From the NCBI RefSeq assembly GCF_964059235.1, contig NZ_OZ060452.1, forward strand, positions 1,054,001 to 1,118,000: DNA of 64,000 nucleotides. Direction: 5' to 3'. Source of the stretch: Candidatus Tisiphia endosymbiont of Nedyus quadrimaculatus (lineage in GTDB: Bacteria > Pseudomonadota > Alphaproteobacteria > Rickettsiales > Rickettsiaceae). The position numbers and the translations under genes are program-made. Under the pieces are notes generated by a model that did not search any database, was not told where the DNA came from, and saw only the letters and a program-made list of their open reading frames with translations. Positions 28,264-37,681 of the stretch are shown piece after piece (the first letter of the stretch is position 1; each line of letters opens with the position of its first letter).

Positions 28264-30105
28264 TCAATCCCATCCAATTGATAATGAGATATCCTTTAAT
28301 AACCAAAGTCCTAAGCTTTTATCAGAATATAAACCCGCATCTTCTGTACAACCCTCATTCACTAATAAAATCGGTTTTGGAAAATTAAACGGTGGTTGTT
28401 GCAAGTTTAAAACACGCCAAAAAGTTTCTTTAAGCTCCTCATTTAACCCTCTATTTACAAATGTTGTTGTTAATAGATAAGTAGCACCTGATTTTTTAAA
28501 ATTAGCTATTACTTTAAATGCATCTTCAAAATTTAGGTGTACTAGTAAATCTCGTGAAAAAATAAGATTAGCTTTTGGTAAAGTGTCTTTAGCTAGATTC
28601 AAAACTTTAAATATTCTTGTAGCATTACCAAATTCTTCTTTATTTTTTTCTATCAAAGCATCTACAATATCAACGCCAATATATTGTTCTACTTCAAGCT
28701 CTGTCTTTTGCATCCAATACCAATCACCACATGGAGCATCAAGAAAGGTTTTAATTTTAAATTCTCTAATAATCTTTGGTATCTCGTTTCTAACAATTTC
28801 CGTCTGTAATAGATCAGACCCTTCGCCAGAACGTGATACAGATCCTCCAAAAATATTCTTATTATATACTTCAGAGAATTTATTCTTTAAGTTATTTTTT
28901 GATGCACTATCTAATCCTAAAAACTCAAAAAATGTTTTCTGCATATGCTCTAAAGTAAAGTCCATCAAAAAACAAGCAGTAGCATTTTTTGTAACTATTG
29001 CATATGAAGTTGTATTTAGGATAGCATGTTCTAGTTTTTGCAAAACAACTAGAGAATCCATAGATGTACACAAAATCCCTGCATTATGCTTGGCTATATA
29101 TCTAGTAGGTGATGCATAATATGGTGCATGACAAAAAACAGGACGACCAGCGGCAAAATAGGAGACCAATTTTCCAGGAAAACTATTGGTAGCCTCAAGA
29201 CGATACTCTTCTGAAAACCAGTACGGCATGTACAGGAGATCTGAATCTTCTAAGAAATTGATGGTTTCTTCTTGTGACTGCCATCCTAGATATTCGAAAT
29301 TGGTTGGCGACTGAGTATATACCTGAAAGTGAGCCCCAAGGACTCTAAGACGAATTCGCCTTCCTGCTATAGACCAATTAACTTGATTCAGAGTATTAAT
29401 AAGGCATTGCCATGCATCTTGTGCATATAATTGTCCTGCTATAGCAATGATAAATTCATTCCTATTCTCATGTGGTCTTGTTGCAGGTATCTTGGCAAAT
29501 TTATTAGGTAAACTAGCAATTATAGGTATACTACGCACACCGTATTTATGCAAATAAGTCTTTGACATTGTCCATGAAGCAGATGCACATGACTTACTAT
29601 GTTTTATGACCTCATCGAACTCTGCTAAAAGTCGTCGCCTAGTATATACATCAATATTATTCTCACGCAACCACCACTCGAAAGGATCCCATACTTGAGT
29701 AAATAATGGTAATGCTAACTTACAAGAAAGAGGTTTTGCTAAACGTACAATAGTTTGTCCTTCCAACACCACCCATAATGCATCAACTTGCTGTTGTTTT
29801 GCAAAATTAACAATTTGTGGTAATATTGAGTATTTTACCCGCATTGCTTGAATTAACTCAAAGACAAGTGCTAGCAACCTACCTGCTTTGCCCCACAATC
29901 TCCTCGGAGCCATTTCCCGAGGTTTTATCAATTTAAGGTGAGGAATTATCTCTAATTCTTTAGGTATGATTGGTTTAAGGTAGGGGTGTACAATTGAGCA
30001 AATTGCAATTTGTTCAATTGGTAAAAACCGTACTAAACGGTCTAGTACTAATCCTGCAGTAAAATTATGACAAGGAGGCATATCTGTTAAAAGTAAAATT
30101 TTCAT
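28264..30105 (-). CDS. Glycosyltransferase-methyltransferase fusion
   Basis: This is a 613-residue protein. Residues 1 to about 380 resemble a GT-B glycosyltransferase (MKILLLTDMPPCHNFTAG start, LGWQSQEETINFLEDSDLLY and SFPGKLVSYFAAGRPV). Residues about 430-613 are a class I SAM-dependent methyltransferase, with FLDAPCGDWYWM as motif I and LIFSRDLLVHL later. The fusion suggests that a sugar is added and methylated, or the chain capped, by one polypeptide. Its start overlaps the neighbouring stop by four bases. Confidence 0.82.
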   Translation of the reverse strand: MKILLLTDMPPCHNFTAGLVLDRLVRFLPIEQIAICSIVHPYLKPIIPKELEIIPHLKLIKPREMAPRRLWGKAGRLLALVFELIQAMRVKYSILPQIVNFAKQQQVDALWVVLEGQTIVRLAKPLSCKLALPLFTQVWDPFEWWLRENNIDVYTRRRLLAEFDEVIKHSKSCASASWTMSKTYLHKYGVRSIPIIASLPNKFAKIPATRPHENRNEFIIAIAGQLYAQDAWQCLINTLNQVNWSIAGRRIRLRVLGAHFQVYTQSPTNFEYLGWQSQEETINFLEDSDLLYMPYWFSEEYRLEATNSFPGKLVSYFAAGRPVFCHAPYYASPTRYIAKHNAGILCTSMDSLVVLQKLEHAILNTTSYAIVTKNATACFLMDFTLEHMQKTFFEFLGLDSASKNNLKNKFSEVYNKNIFGGSVSRSGEGSDLLQTEIVRNEIPKIIREFKIKTFLDAPCGDWYWMQKTELEVEQYIGVDIVDALIEKNKEEFGNATRIFKVLNLAKDTLPKANLIFSRDLLVHLNFEDAFKVIANFKKSGATYLLTTTFVNRGLNEELKETFWRVLNLQQPPFNFPKPILLVNEGCTEDAGLYSDKSLGLWLLKDISLSIGWD

Positions 30106-31334
30106 CTAGCAACAACCCTATTATAAATATCAGCTAACTTTTTAGCTTGGGTTTCATCTCCATAATGCAATTCAGCCATCATTCTACCTTTTTGTCCTCG
30201 CCGTTTACATTCATCCGGATTATCAATTAAGTGTTGTAGTGCTAAGTACAAAGCTTCTCCATCACGCATAGGTACTGCCAAACCAACATCTGGAGCAAAA
30301 GTAACGTCAGGCAATGAAGTACCTTCAAAAACAATTACAGGTTTACTGCAGGCCATTGCTTCAACTGCCATCATACCAAATGCTTCTGCAACTGATGGCA
30401 TTAAAAAAATATCTGCAGCTACCAATGCATCCCGCACTAATTCTTCATCATTAGTCCAACCAAGATTTACCAGCTGGAATCGGTCGACAAATTGCTGTAA
30501 TAATGCTCCCCCACTACTCAAAGTCAACAAGCAAATTGGCTGCTTTGACTTAATACGTTCGAGTGCCTGAATAATATAAGGTACTCCTTTAAACTCATTT
30601 TGCTCTACCCGAAAGCATATTACCAAAGCATCTTCAGGAATATCAAATAGCTTTCGTGCATTTGGATAAGCAGCAGCGGAAAAGAAGTTTAGATCTAACC
30701 CAAATGGCACTAAATGAACTAGTTTATTCTCAAACATTGGTGAGTTATTAACCATATCTTGCATCCATTTTGAGGCTACAATAATATCGAAATTAGATCT
30801 CTTGTAAGCTGCATGCTTATAATTAAATAAAAATCTAGTATTATCCCTAGCAAGTGGTATATGGCTAGTCAGGTCAGGACAATTACCACAACCAGTCATC
30901 CAACGTTTACAATCAAACGGATGAATACAATGTCCTGTCATAGCCCAAGGATCATGTAAAGTCCAAACCGTTGGCTTTAGCTTGGTAATCTTTGATAAAT
31001 CTGATATAGAAAAATATCCTGAACTTATAATATGAAGGTGAATAAGATCAGCTTCTTTAAAGACCGGCATTCTGATGATTCGCGAAGCGTTCAAATGCAG
31101 TACCGACTGTAAAGAAGTAATTCGTTCTATTTTATTAATTACCCGATTAATTTTTCGAGCTATTGATCCTTCAAAAGTTAGTATTTCCGGATTCTGAGTA
31201 TCCTTCTCCCAAATTAAATGACGAGATTCAATGCCATATTTTTTAAGAAGTGGTGTTATAGATAATCCACTAAATCTACGACCTGGTGATTCATATCCAT
31301 TCACTTGCAGTATCTTCATTAAACTACTACTCAT
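30102..31334 (-). CDS. Family 4 glycosyltransferase
   Basis: This 410-residue GT-B enzyme starts MKILQVNGYESPGRRFSG after a possible five-residue extension, has HDPWAMTGHCIHPFDCKRW typical of a WcaC/WbjE-like subgroup, and the E-x7-E motif in EAFGMMAVEAM with CSKPVIVFEG. It likely transfers an N-acetylated deoxyhexosamine in glycan assembly at the cytoplasmic membrane. It overlaps the next gene by 4 bp. Confidence 0.88.
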   Translation of the reverse strand: MSSSLMKILQVNGYESPGRRFSGLSITPLLKKYGIESRHLIWEKDTQNPEILTFEGSIARKINRVINKIERITSLQSVLHLNASRIIRMPVFKEADLIHLHIISSGYFSISDLSKITKLKPTVWTLHDPWAMTGHCIHPFDCKRWMTGCGNCPDLTSHIPLARDNTRFLFNYKHAAYKRSNFDIIVASKWMQDMVNNSPMFENKLVHLVPFGLDLNFFSAAAYPNARKLFDIPEDALVICFRVEQNEFKGVPYIIQALERIKSKQPICLLTLSSGGALLQQFVDRFQLVNLGWTNDEELVRDALVAADIFLMPSVAEAFGMMAVEAMACSKPVIVFEGTSLPDVTFAPDVGLAVPMRDGEALYLALQHLIDNPDECKRRGQKGRMMAELHYGDETQAKKLADIYNRVVAR

Positions 31335-31340
31335 AAAATC

Positions 31341-32171
31341 TCAGCTATATTCTCTAATAACTTTACCATCCTTATCAGTAAAATTACGTTTTTTCCACAG
31401 AGCTCTATGAGGTTTGTCAATAATATTATTAATAGATTCCCGAGGGGCTTTTGTATAGTAATATAAAATGATCGATTTACGATATTCGCCTTTTGGAAAT
31501 TTACATGGATCTGGTAAACCATGATAGCTTTTATCGTGCGTATCGAATGCAACAAGACGATTAAATAATGGAGCAATCTTTTTTAAACAATTCTCGCCAT
31601 TATTATTATATATTCCAAATTCTCCTCCCCATCCTTCTTGCCATTTTGGGTTGAAATATATAATAACATTCATACGACGATTAAGTCCCGTTGCGTCATG
31701 ATAATTACCATCAACATGTACATCTAATAAACCATTTGGCATTGTGAGATTAAGCCCCCCACCAGTAAAATATGGATCAGGCACAAGTTTTTTAATATTA
31801 AAAGTCTCTGATAAGGCTAAAAGAAATATAGACGAATTGAGCAAACGAATAGTATCAACAATAGCTTCCGGTATATCAAATTCTGATTTCCATATAGTCC
31901 TTTGTTTTATCTCAATATCTTCATCATAGCTTCTATCCCATATATCTTCATTAGGGGAAGGAAAATTATCCAAACAACTTTGAGCTAAATCAGCATGTAA
32001 AAAATTATCAATTACTAGGTGTTTAAATGGCTCAAGATAATACATACCATTATTTTTTGCATCAATAATCTTATTGCTCGCAAGCAGTGCAAACTCTTTC
32101 ATTTGAGATTGAGAGAACCGACAAGGCAAATTAGCCTGAGATATTCTAGTCATACAAACCTTTATGTACAT
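31341..32171 (-). CDS. 2-oxoglutarate/Fe(II)-dependent oxygenase-like protein
   Basis: This 276-residue protein has the jelly-roll metal pattern of prolyl-4-hydroxylase-type enzymes: HVDGNYH (H-x-D) near 155, KSYHGLP near 222 with the distal His, and EYRKSIILYYYT with the Arg for 2-oxoglutarate. A WGGEFGIYNN segment lies between. Members of this group are found in polysaccharide loci, where they may hydroxylate sugars; substrate not known. It sits between wecB and the glycosyltransferase genes on the same strand. Confidence 0.78.
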   Translation of the reverse strand: MYIKVCMTRISQANLPCRFSQSQMKEFALLASNKIIDAKNNGMYYLEPFKHLVIDNFLHADLAQSCLDNFPSPNEDIWDRSYDEDIEIKQRTIWKSEFDIPEAIVDTIRLLNSSIFLLALSETFNIKKLVPDPYFTGGGLNLTMPNGLLDVHVDGNYHDATGLNRRMNVIIYFNPKWQEGWGGEFGIYNNNGENCLKKIAPLFNRLVAFDTHDKSYHGLPDPCKFPKGEYRKSIILYYYTKAPRESINNIIDKPHRALWKKRNFTDKDGKVIREYS

Positions 32172-32203
32172 TTAACAATTCAATTTAGGAGGGTGGTACT
32201 AAT

Positions 32204-33331
32204 TCACTTAAACCATACAACTCTATTAATATAATCCACGTAGCTCAAAACAATACGGAGTATTTTTTGTGAGACTAAGCCAGCATTATAATCTGAAACG
32301 ATTGTTTGTAAATGACTATGTTTACTATGTTGTTTGGTTACAATGCGTACAGCATCTAGAACCTTTTCTACTTTAAGACCACTCATTATCAAAACACCTT
32401 CATCCATACCTTCAGGTCTTTCGTGAGTATTACGAATGGTAATTGCTGGTAATTTAAGAAGAGAAGCTTCCTCAGTAATTGTACCACTATCAGATAAAAT
32501 GCAGAAAGCCTCCATTTGCAGTTTGATGTAATCTAGAAAACCGAATGGTTTTAAAAACCGAATTTGTTTATCCAAACCTTTAATACCTAATTTTTCTAAC
32601 AGCTGACGTGTACGAGGATGTGTTGATACAACCACGGGCATATCATATTCTTTAACCAACATCTGTAAAGTGTTAAGTAAGTCCTGTAAATTGGCTGACA
32701 CATCTACATTCTCTTCGCGATGAATACTGACTAAAAAATATTGATGAGCTTGAAGTTCTAGGCTAGCTAGCACATTTGATAGATGCGCTTTAGGCATAAA
32801 ATAACCTAACACTTCTTGCATATGCGAACCAGACTTAATAATTCTCTCCGGAGATACACCTTCGGCAATAAGGTAACGACGGGCATGTTCAGTCAGAACT
32901 ATATTGATATCACTTAAATGGTCAACTACTTTACGATTTAGCTCTTCTGGTACTCTTTGATCAAAACAACGGTTGCCGGCTTCCATATGAAAAACTGGTA
33001 TCTTCCGCCTTTTGGCTGCGATAACCGAAAGGCAGGAATTCGTATCACCATAAAGCAATAATGCATTTGGTTGTTCTTTTCCTAAAACCTCATCAGTTTT
33101 CTCAATAATGCGTGCAATGGTTTGTGTTGCATTACCACTAACAGCAGCTTCTAAAAAATAATTTGGTTTACGAATGTTAAGATCGTCAAAGAAAATCTGA
33201 TTCAGTTCATAATCAAAATTTTGCCCTGTATGAACCAAAATATGGTTCGTATACTCATCAAACTCAGAAATTACTCTAGACATTTTAATAAGTTCTGGGC
33301 GAGTACCAATAATGGTCATTACTTTAAGCAT
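32204..33331 (-). CDS. wecB: UDP-N-acetylglucosamine 2-epimerase (WecB/WbjD family)
   Basis: About 375 residues: TIIGTRPELIKMSRVI start, HTGQNFDYELNQIFFDDL, and LLYGDTNS and SDSGTITEEASLL. These fit the non-hydrolysing epimerase fold. The start is placed at 33331, overlapping the capD stop (ATGCTTAA); a longer frame from 33355 would overlap capD more. In the L-FucNAc-type pathway this is the third enzyme. Confidence 0.92.
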   Translation of the reverse strand: MLKVMTIIGTRPELIKMSRVISEFDEYTNHILVHTGQNFDYELNQIFFDDLNIRKPNYFLEAAVSGNATQTIARIIEKTDEVLGKEQPNALLLYGDTNSCLSVIAAKRRKIPVFHMEAGNRCFDQRVPEELNRKVVDHLSDINIVLTEHARRYLIAEGVSPERIIKSGSHMQEVLGYFMPKAHLSNVLASLELQAHQYFLVSIHREENVDVSANLQDLLNTLQMLVKEYDMPVVVSTHPRTRQLLEKLGIKGLDKQIRFLKPFGFLDYIKLQMEAFCILSDSGTITEEASLLKLPAITIRNTHERPEGMDEGVLIMSGLKVEKVLDAVRIVTKQHSKHSHLQTIVSDYNAGLVSQKILRIVLSYVDYINRVVWFK

Positions 33332-34334
33332 TAAGTTGCTCTTTAATGAAGTCAAGTGTTAGTAAAAGTTTTTTAACTTGTTCTATATTCAATCTTTCTG
33401 TATTAGATGATGTATAGTCAGTTAGAGAAGCAACGTTTAGATCTCCTTCTATAAAAAACTTTGAATAATTGAGATCACGATTATCGGCAGGAATCCTGTA
33501 ATAATTTCCTAAATCTTCAGCTTTGACCATCTCCTCAGAAGAAACCAAGGATTCATAGATTTTTTCTCCATGACGCACGCCAATTAAACGAATTTCATTA
33601 TTAGCATTAAATAATTCTTTTATAGCATGAGCTAATACTTCAATTGTTGCAGCCGGAGCTTTCTGCACAAAAATATCACCTTGTTGCCCATGTTCAAAGG
33701 CATATAACACTAAGTTTACAGAATCTTCAAGTGACATTAAGAAACGTGTCATATTTGGGTCGGTAATAGTTAGCGGTTTTCCCTCTTTAATTTGATTAAC
33801 AAAAAGAGGTATTACCGAGCCACGGGAAGCCATTACATTACCATAACGAGTACAACACAGGACGGTATCTCCTTTAGAACTCATTCGAGCTTTAGCTATC
33901 AACAATTTTTCCATCATTGCTTTTGATAAACCCATGGCATTGATAGGATATACCGCCTTATCAGTACTGAGTACCACAATCCGCTCAACACCATTGGCAA
34001 CAGCTGCATTCATCATATTTTCAGCTCCCAGTACATTAGTCCGCACTGCTTCCATCGGATAAAATTCACATGATGGAACTTGCTTCAAGGCTGCAGCGTG
34101 GAACACATAATTAACATTTTTCATAGCATAGTAAATACTATCATAATTTCTTACGTCCCCAATATAAAACTTAAGCTTTGGGTTATTGAAAGCAATCCTC
34201 ATATCTTCTTGTTTTTTTTCATCCCGACTGAATATGCGAATTTCTTTAATATCACTTTCTAGTAATCGTTTCATCACTGTGTTACCAAATGACCCCGTAC
34301 CTCCAGTAATCATTAAAATTTTATTAACAAACAT
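33324..34334 (-). CDS. capD: UDP-GlcNAc 4,6-dehydratase/5-epimerase (CapD/WbjB family)
   Basis: This 336-residue SDR enzyme has the TGGTGSFGNTVM nucleotide motif at residues 10-21, HAAALKQVPSCEFYPMEA and STDKAVYPINAMGLSKAM. The Asp-Lys pair (125-126) is kept and the usual SDR Tyr is Met134, as I recall for inverting dehydratases of this type (WbjB/CapE). It begins the conversion of UDP-GlcNAc to a 6-deoxy sugar nucleotide. Flanked by the reductase and epimerase of the same pathway. Confidence 0.93.
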   Translation of the reverse strand: MFVNKILMITGGTGSFGNTVMKRLLESDIKEIRIFSRDEKKQEDMRIAFNNPKLKFYIGDVRNYDSIYYAMKNVNYVFHAAALKQVPSCEFYPMEAVRTNVLGAENMMNAAVANGVERIVVLSTDKAVYPINAMGLSKAMMEKLLIAKARMSSKGDTVLCCTRYGNVMASRGSVIPLFVNQIKEGKPLTITDPNMTRFLMSLEDSVNLVLYAFEHGQQGDIFVQKAPAATIEVLAHAIKELFNANNEIRLIGVRHGEKIYESLVSSEEMVKAEDLGNYYRIPADNRDLNYSKFFIEGDLNVASLTDYTSSNTERLNIEQVKKLLLTLDFIKEQLNA

Positions 34335-34343
34335 TCTTACCTT

Positions 34344-35198
34344 TTATTGAAATTTATACATACGTTGAATTAACTCTGGCCACTCAGGCGGTGCATATCC
34401 CGTTGCCTTATTAAAAAGTTCGGCATTAAGTGAGCGATCAATGACCAGTTCATTAGATGGAATTATTTCGATTGTTTTTTTATAAGTACTAGCCACAAGT
34501 TTTAACAAATCATATTTATTGATCGGTTTTGCTGCGACATGATAAAGTCCACGCATATCGGGTCGTGGTATAACGATGTCACGAACTATCCTTGCTAATT
34601 CAATAGTTGGAAGTCCAGAGAACACGGCTTGGACAAATCCTCTAACTTGATTTTTTTGTGCAAGAAACCAGCCAATAAGACTCTTACCTCCCGATAACTC
34701 ATGCCCGATAATTGAAGTACGAAGTGTTATAGTGTTAGGATAATTTACTTCCCCTAAAAACTTTGAGCGACCATAGAGATCATTAGCATCTGCAAAATCA
34801 CTCTCTGTATAGTTACCCTTAGACCCGGAAAATACACAATCTGTACTAACATGTATAAAACGAGACCCTATAGCTTGGCATATTATACTAAGTCTATGAG
34901 GAAGCAAAGCATTAATTGATAGTGCTTGTAGGGAATCATTTGCATCCTTTAGTTGTTTAATTAGCCCAATACAATTTACTACCACATCAGGTCGAATTGT
35001 TGCAAATAATTTAATAAGAGAATCATGATTTTCTATATTTACTGGGGCAATGAGTTGTTTAGATGACTCTTCAGAAAAATAACGGTAAGCACCATTATTC
35101 CTAGCTGCCCCGTAAACGTTAAGGTTATGATCTTCAGCCATAAACCTAAACATGGCATTGCCAAGCATGCCTGTTATACCAAGGATTAATATTTTCAT
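34344..35198 (-). CDS. rmlD: NAD(P)-dependent sugar nucleotide reductase (RmlD/WbjC-like)
   Basis: This 284-residue SDR protein has ILGITGMLGNAMFRF for cofactor binding, HVSTDCVFSG, and a YGRSKFLGE active site. It is most like RmlD or the WbjC/FnlB reductase acting between CapD/WbjB and WecB/WbjD. With these two it forms a full pathway from UDP-GlcNAc to an L-FucNAc or L-QuiNAc nucleotide. First gene of the operon; a promoter would lie in 35199-35275. Confidence 0.9.
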   Translation of the reverse strand: MKILILGITGMLGNAMFRFMAEDHNLNVYGAARNNGAYRYFSEESSKQLIAPVNIENHDSLIKLFATIRPDVVVNCIGLIKQLKDANDSLQALSINALLPHRLSIICQAIGSRFIHVSTDCVFSGSKGNYTESDFADANDLYGRSKFLGEVNYPNTITLRTSIIGHELSGGKSLIGWFLAQKNQVRGFVQAVFSGLPTIELARIVRDIVIPRPDMRGLYHVAAKPINKYDLLKLVASTYKKTIEIIPSNELVIDRSLNAELFNKATGYAPPEWPELIQRMYKFQ

Positions 35199-35330
35199 AG
35201 ATTATTCTTCAAGCTTTTATTCAGTTTTTGCTAGGATTCATTAGGTTACGTTATTATATCACCAAACTCATATAATGGACTGAAAAATCAACACAAAAAA
35301 AAGATAATTTTGTTTCTTATTTTGCATTTA

Positions 35331-35974
35331 TTAAGCAGTAATTTGCATGTAGTTTTGCATATAATCAAGATAGATATCCATAGGTTCTTTGCAACCAATA
35401 GCTGAATGAAATCTTTGATAATTATATTTATTCATATAATTATCAATACCATCTTTTAGCTCTTTAATTTAGTCCAATATTGATCAAGTAAATAGCTATA
35501 AATCTGATGTTGATTATCCTTTACAGAAGTAAGTTGTTTCTTGTGTGGATAACTAGCCTCTATCCCCATCATCCTCATATATTTTAGTACTCCATCCTTA
35601 CCAACAGCAAAACCATCTTCCAATAATTGTTGATGAATATAACGATAACCAAATTCAGGATTTTCTGTATAGATCTCATCTATTCTATTTAAAACCTTCA
35701 AATTGTCTGTACTAAAGGGCTTAGCTTTATAATATACTGAAGCACGATTAACTTCCAATAATTCACACTGTCTTGCCTTTGGTAACAGCTTTAGCTCGGA
35801 TTCGACAAGACTTTTTCTATTTGATAAGTCCAAGCTTTTTAACTTTCCTACAGCCCAATCCCTCTCAACAGTAGTTTTCCCGAGTGCTTTAGCAAGTTCA
35901 TCATTTTGTTCCTTTAGCTTATTAATTTGCTCTTGATATTCACTCAATACTTCTCTACAAATTGACTCTTCCAA
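35331..35974 (-). pseudogene. IS3 transposase OrfB with internal deletion
   Basis: The N-terminal part has the orfB HTH_21-type segment (LPKARQCELLEVNRASVYY, then NPEFGYRYIHQQLLEDGF). At about 35470 the frame breaks and the sequence resumes as ELKDGIDNYMNKYNYQRFH and EPMDIYLDYMQNY to a TAA at 35331. The DDE integrase core in between is missing, so it is inactive. Confidence 0.85.
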
Positions 35975-36102
35975 TTTCGGATACTCTTCGCATTAACTTC
36001 ATATTTCGATGATAGCTGAGATAATGTAATATCCTCTTTTAATAATTCTAGCACTATTTTTGTTTTTTCTTCGGCACTGAAAATTCTTACCTTATTTTTC
36101 AT
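35944..36102 (-). pseudogene. IS3 OrfA fragment
   Basis: 52 residues: MKNKVRIFSAEEKTKIVLE, LSQLSSKYEVNAKSIRNWK, a helix-turn-helix. It ends at a TGA inside the start of orfB, whose frame lies at -1; the normal OrfA leucine zipper is encoded by the orfB frame. Truncated by a frameshift or read through by programmed frameshifting. Confidence 0.75.
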
Positions 36103-36188
36103 AGTTGTTCCTTTTAAGTTTAACTCTTTTATTCTAACTTATTACGGAAACTTAACTACTCTCTTTTTTGTCTAATTTCTTCAGTCCA

Positions 36189-36371
36189 TTATAACTTAAC
36201 TTGACGGTGTATTAAAATTATTTTTTTGTATTTTTACCTATTGCTACTAAAAAGTAAAAACATTAGTATAATTTTAACTATTTATACTTTTTCAACAGTC
36301 CGTCTTGACTAGTACACATCTAAATCATTAAGTATACGAAAGTGCTTATCTAGCATTTTCTCATCTAAGTT
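36189..36371. other. Intergenic scrap beside the IS21-B unit
   Basis: No intact gene. A minus-strand frame ending LDEKMLDKHFRILNDLDVY and a stop runs up to the IS21-B boundary; it may be the end of a gene cut by the insertion, but I do not recognise it. Confidence 0.35.
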
Positions 36372-36900
36372 TGTAAATTGTAATCAGCTATTGACCCCTT
36401 TAAGGGAAAAATTGTAATGAAATTTGATCCCCTAAATAAGTAACAATATCTCCAAAAAATTAATATTTTTAATATTTTTTTAAGGAGTTTTTAAAAGGGT
36501 GTTTATAGTGGAAACAATTGGAAGAATACGTAGAATGTATTACGTATAGTGTAAATTGTAATCAGCTATTGCCCCCCCTAACCACATAAAAAAATTAGTT
36601 AATTTTGGTTAAAATTCAGATAGAATTTTCTAAAATCATTGTAATTTTTAATTAATACCGTAGTCTATTATTTTAATCTTTAATCTACATCTTTCCCTCC
36701 TCTAAAACTTTTATTACCAGTTTCTATGATTTGACAATGATGTGTCAATCTATCGATAATTACTTTTGTTGCCTTAGCATTACCAAACATATCATTCCAT
36801 TCTTCAAATCTCAAATGGGTAGTAATGATCACTGAAGTTTGCTCATACAATTTAGCAAATAACTCAAATAACAGGAATCTAGCTTCGGCTTTTATTGGTA

Positions 36901-37040
36901 TACTGCTCATAAATGAAGAGTTGGTAGACGAAGATCAAAATCAACAAGTGCTAGGAGTGTCCAAGCCGAGGAGTACAGCGTACACTAGTACGTGAGCACC
37001 GCAGGTCTTGGACAACGCAATTGTTGATTTTCATCGAGTA
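36901..37040. mobile_element. F1 element in istB, copy 3
   Basis: Ends TACTGCTCATAAATGAAG and CATCGAGTA, TA on both sides; 140 bp, missing a few internal bases relative to other copies. It interrupts the DELGY|IPIKAE coding segment just after Walker B. Confidence 0.88.
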
Positions 37041-37388
37041 TACATAGCCTAATTCATCTACTACAATCAGATGGAATCTCTTAACTGAATCGATGAATTT
37101 GCTTTCATAATTATGGATTCTAGCATTAAGCAATTGGCTAGCTAATTCATTTAAAGTATAAAATCTTACCCTGTAACTTTTTTCAATGGCGGTGAACGCC
37201 AAACCAATTGCTAGATGAGTTTTTGCAGACCCAGAACCACCTATGAACATGATATTCTGATGATTATCAATCACTTTTTGTATATCAATATTTTCAACCA
37301 ATTTAGCTTGGCATGTATCTGATAGTAACTTTATGGTTGGGAACTTAGCTAGTTGCAACCTATAACCTAGCGAGCGTGACTTCTTATA

Positions 37389-37535
37389 TACTACTCGTAA
37401 ATGAAGAGTTGATAGACGAAGATCAAAATTATGAAGTGCTAGGAGTCGAAGGGTCGAGGAGCGGAGCGTACATTTAGTACGTGAGCACCGAAGATCCCTG
37501 AAGACGACAACGCAATTCTTGATTTTCATCGAGTA
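37389..37535. mobile_element. F1 element in istB, copy 4
   Basis: Ends TACTACTCGTAAATGAAG and TTTTCATCGAGTA with TA on both sides; 147 bp. It splits the istB N-terminal part between EAECEY and KKSRSLGYR. Confidence 0.88.
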
Positions 37536-37681
37536 TATTCACACTCTGCTTCAAGAAGTTTCTTTAACACATCATACACACTAGTAGTAGGGACATCATT
37601 TGTTAAATTACTTGACTCAGCTAACTGCATCTTCATACCGACTAAACCTAATTTATCTAATAACAATATTAAGTCTTTCAT

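Larger units (their letters stand above)
35276..36188 (-). mobile_element. IS3-family element, internally deleted
   Basis: Inverted ends TGGACTGAA(A/G)AA.. are seen at 35276 and in reverse at 36188. It holds an orfA start and most of orfB, but the catalytic core of orfB is deleted, leaving only 913 bp. A lone copy of its right end lies at 26385-26454 in the same orientation, so the glycan operon is bracketed by direct repeats. Confidence 0.85.
36680..37681 (-). pseudogene. istB: istB interrupted by two F1 elements
   Basis: Three reading-frame pieces: N-terminal MKDLILLLDKLGLVGMKMQL (from 37681), middle LPN..GGSGSAKTHLA with Walker A and VVDELGY, and C-terminal PIKAEARFLLFELFAKL..THLRFEEW. 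Removing the two elements with one TA each (142 and 149 bp) leaves 711 bp, an exact 236-residue IstB. Walker A reads GGSGSAKT, with Ala for the usual Gly before Lys. Confidence 0.9.

Noticed and set aside
31331-31576. Additional small gene at the end of the oxygenase gene
   Set aside because: Overlaps the oxygenase frame on the same strand and shows no own features.
36951-37529. A separate 192-residue ATPase gene
   Set aside because: Its ends are F1 sequence; only the middle is istB. The same applies to 47445-48023.
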